From: Gammaproteobacteria bacterium
Lineage (GTDB): Bacteria > Pseudomonadota > Gammaproteobacteria > Arenicellales > JAANXG01
Direction of reading: 5' to 3'
Assembly: GCA_018263405.1 (NCBI GenBank)
Contig: JAANXG010000143.1
Location: forward strand, 1-6,160
DNA: 6,160 nucleotides
The notes below the pieces were generated by a model. The model saw only the letters and a list, made by a program, of their open reading frames with translations, was not told the origin of the DNA and searched no databases. Both the position numbers and the translations under genes were made by a program. Of the stretch, positions 6,067 through 6,160 are shown one piece after another. The number at the start of each line of letters is the position of its first letter. Position 1 is the stretch's first letter.

Positions 6067-6160
6067 AGCGTCTCCAAAGTGCCAATGCAAGGCGCGCTTC
6101 GCAGGGAATGGCGAGCCCTTTTCAAGAAGCGCAACGCCGCAGTGGCGCTTTGGAGGCGCT
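6067..6160. repeat. second hairpin-type repeat element, reaching the window edge
   Basis: The left arm 6067-6083 (AGCGTCTCCAAAGTGCC) and the complement of 6144-6160 agree at 15 of 17 bases. Inside, GGCGCGCTTC (6091-6100) is partly complementary to the GAAGCGCAACGCC segment in the right half, and AGGG/CCCT flank the centre. The 94 bp would fold as one long imperfect hairpin. It has no open frame and shares no ends with the element at 5218-5384. Its right arm ends exactly at the last base of the window, so the true border is unknown. It could be a MITE, a REP/BIME-like unit or part of a larger inverted repeat. Confidence 0.6.

Overview
The window looks like part of the chromosome of a moderately GC-rich gammaproteobacterium that I cannot name further. 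The strongest pointers are a zinc uptake regulator (Zur) close in sequence to the enterobacterial protein, a complete ydbH-ynbE-ydbL lipid-transport operon, and a CHCC zinc-finger protein of the proteobacterial type. No rRNA, tRNA or CRISPR array is visible.

Left part (1-2677): four genes whose products all bind, or are expected to bind, zinc. A small CHCC zinc-finger protein runs off the left edge on the minus strand. Divergent from it is a Tat-type lipoprotein metalloprotease of the M48/BepA kind with C-terminal TPR repeats. It is followed after 19 bp by zur, with all expected zinc ligands present. A small C4-type TraR/DksA-family protein is convergent with zur. The divergent spacer at 149-411 holds nested inverted repeats and a good -10 box for the zinc-finger gene.

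Middle part (2684-5706): the ydbH-ynbE-ydbL operon on the plus strand. It encodes an AsmA-like inner-membrane and periplasm-spanning protein, a small outer-membrane lipoprotein and a secreted periplasmic partner. In E. coli this set forms a lipid bridge between the inner and outer membranes. Here the ynbE-ydbL junction is split by a 163-bp insertion (159 bp plus one TTAA copy). It is a near-perfect hairpin element with 22-base inverted ends that include flanking TTAA. The left TTAA contains the ynbE stop codon, so the insertion left the reading frame intact. Removing the element and one TTAA restores a 16-bp gap with a good ribosome binding site in front of ydbL. The YdbL here is unusual: it lacks the usual C-terminal tail and has two cysteines.

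Right part (5707-6160): visibly lower in GC than the left. It holds only the last 90-100 codons of a type I restriction HsdR gene on the minus strand, an orphan remnant. Directly beside its broken end lies a second, unrelated hairpin-type repeat that reaches the right edge of the window. This edge looks like decaying accessory DNA.

The main novelty candidate is the stop-codon-targeted hairpin element inside a lipid-transport operon. The genes themselves belong to known families.
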